A DNA stretch of 64,000 nt from Arthrobacter sp. KBS0703 (GTDB taxonomy: Bacteria; Actinomycetota; Actinomycetes; Actinomycetales; Micrococcaceae), in the NCBI RefSeq assembly GCF_002008315.2, contig NZ_MVDG02000001.1, forward strand, positions 1,488,001 through 1,552,000, given 5' to 3'. Shown here in pieces: positions 63,808-64,000 of this stretch; position 1 is the first letter of the stretch; every line of letters begins with the position of its first letter. The position numbers were made by a program, and so were the translations under genes. The notes beneath the pieces are model-generated. The model was not told where the DNA came from. It was given only the letters and a program-made list of their open reading frames with translations, and did no database searches.

Positions 63808-64000
63808 ATGGGATGGTTCGACACGTGGTTCGACGAAACGGATTGGCCGACGGGTGCGCGTCTGGATCCGTTTCGTGATGCAGTGTGGCAGCTGTCGTTG
63901 AACGGCGAGATCAAAGGGTGGGTGACAACCTCGGTCACCCCCATGCGCTCATTCCCCTTCTTCTGGTCCAAGCTCGAGTGCATGCGGAACCAGGTGCATT
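63808..64000 (+). CDS. unknown protein, cut by the window edge
   Basis: ATG 63808 has TACAAC 6 nt upstream, the leaderless pattern. MGWFDTWFDETDWPTGARLD, then FRDAVWQLSLNGEIKGWVTT, remains open to the end of the window. Rich in tryptophan. No family was recognised. Confidence 0.5.
   Translation, partial: MGWFDTWFDETDWPTGARLDPFRDAVWQLSLNGEIKGWVTTSVTPMRSFPFFWSKLECMRNQVH

Overview
The window is high-GC actinobacterial DNA, most likely from Arthrobacter or a close relative in the Micrococcaceae, and most likely a plasmid or a large mobile or accessory region. The evidence is the protein families seen (an Lsr2 nucleoid protein, proteins with the NRQPKG..GGQFA N-terminus, a STAS-like DUF7793-type protein, a GlsB/YeaQ stress protein, IS481/IS21/IS701/IS1182 elements) and the many leaderless start codons that sit 4-7 nt after a TANNNT-like -10 box. 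No rRNA, tRNA or CRISPR array was recognised. No plasmid replication initiator or ParA/ParB pair was recognised, so plasmid status is an inference.

Layout. 0-1.2 kb: a secreted cutinase-like esterase. 1.4-3.7 kb: wrecked IS701 and IS1182 transposases. 3.8-6.3 kb: a transmembrane Ser/Thr kinase with an NPCBM-like ectodomain and an FHA partner. 6.3-7.9 kb: decayed DNA with a patatin fragment. 7.9-9.6 kb: a module made of a ~467-bp non-coding repeat (R1), a broken QPKG-type gene, a tandem repeat and a zinc-finger-like gene. The same module recurs at 37.2-40.5 kb with an EcsC gene inserted, and a third R1 lies inverted at 24.6-25.0 kb. 10-12 kb: a DUF2384-like antitoxin and two exported proteins. 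12.0-22.1 kb: an apparent defence island with a serine recombinase, an AbiJ-like nuclease, a 1257-residue REase-NACHT protein, a CoiA-like nuclease, a DUF4041/GIY-YIG protein and a second GIY-YIG protein. 22.3-24.5 kb: a small operon with two frameshifted genes, one a DUF2201/VWA remnant. 25-31.8 kb: EcsC-like, DUF805, lipoprotein and paralogous exported genes. 31.8-37 kb: a frameshifted DUF3854 primase-like gene, a truncated sigma factor, and other remnants. 40.5-43.7 kb: an IS481 element split by an IS21 element, both with target-site duplications. 44-53 kb: membrane proteins, a RelBE-type toxin-antitoxin pair, an Ltp lipoprotein, two copies of a helicase-associated-domain gene and a secreted beta-helix protein. 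53.6-58.8 kb: exported and tiny membrane proteins and a serine recombinase with a res-like region. 59-64 kb: signalling and nucleoid genes (degenerate EAL, degenerate Hpt, TPR-like, frameshifted receiver, Lsr2, STAS-like).

Two 18-19-bp Tn5 mosaic-end sequences at 50.56-50.81 kb, one of them a perfect back-to-back 38-bp palindrome, are best explained as sequencing-library adaptor left in the assembly. They damage the gene they lie in and suggest that some of the many single-base frameshifts in this window may also be assembly errors.

The most interesting candidates are the R1 repeat (three copies, with a conserved nested-palindrome core, each placed just upstream of a leaderless gene), the duplicated R1/QPKG/zinc-finger module with its expanding 67-bp tandem repeat, and the 12-22 kb defence cluster.
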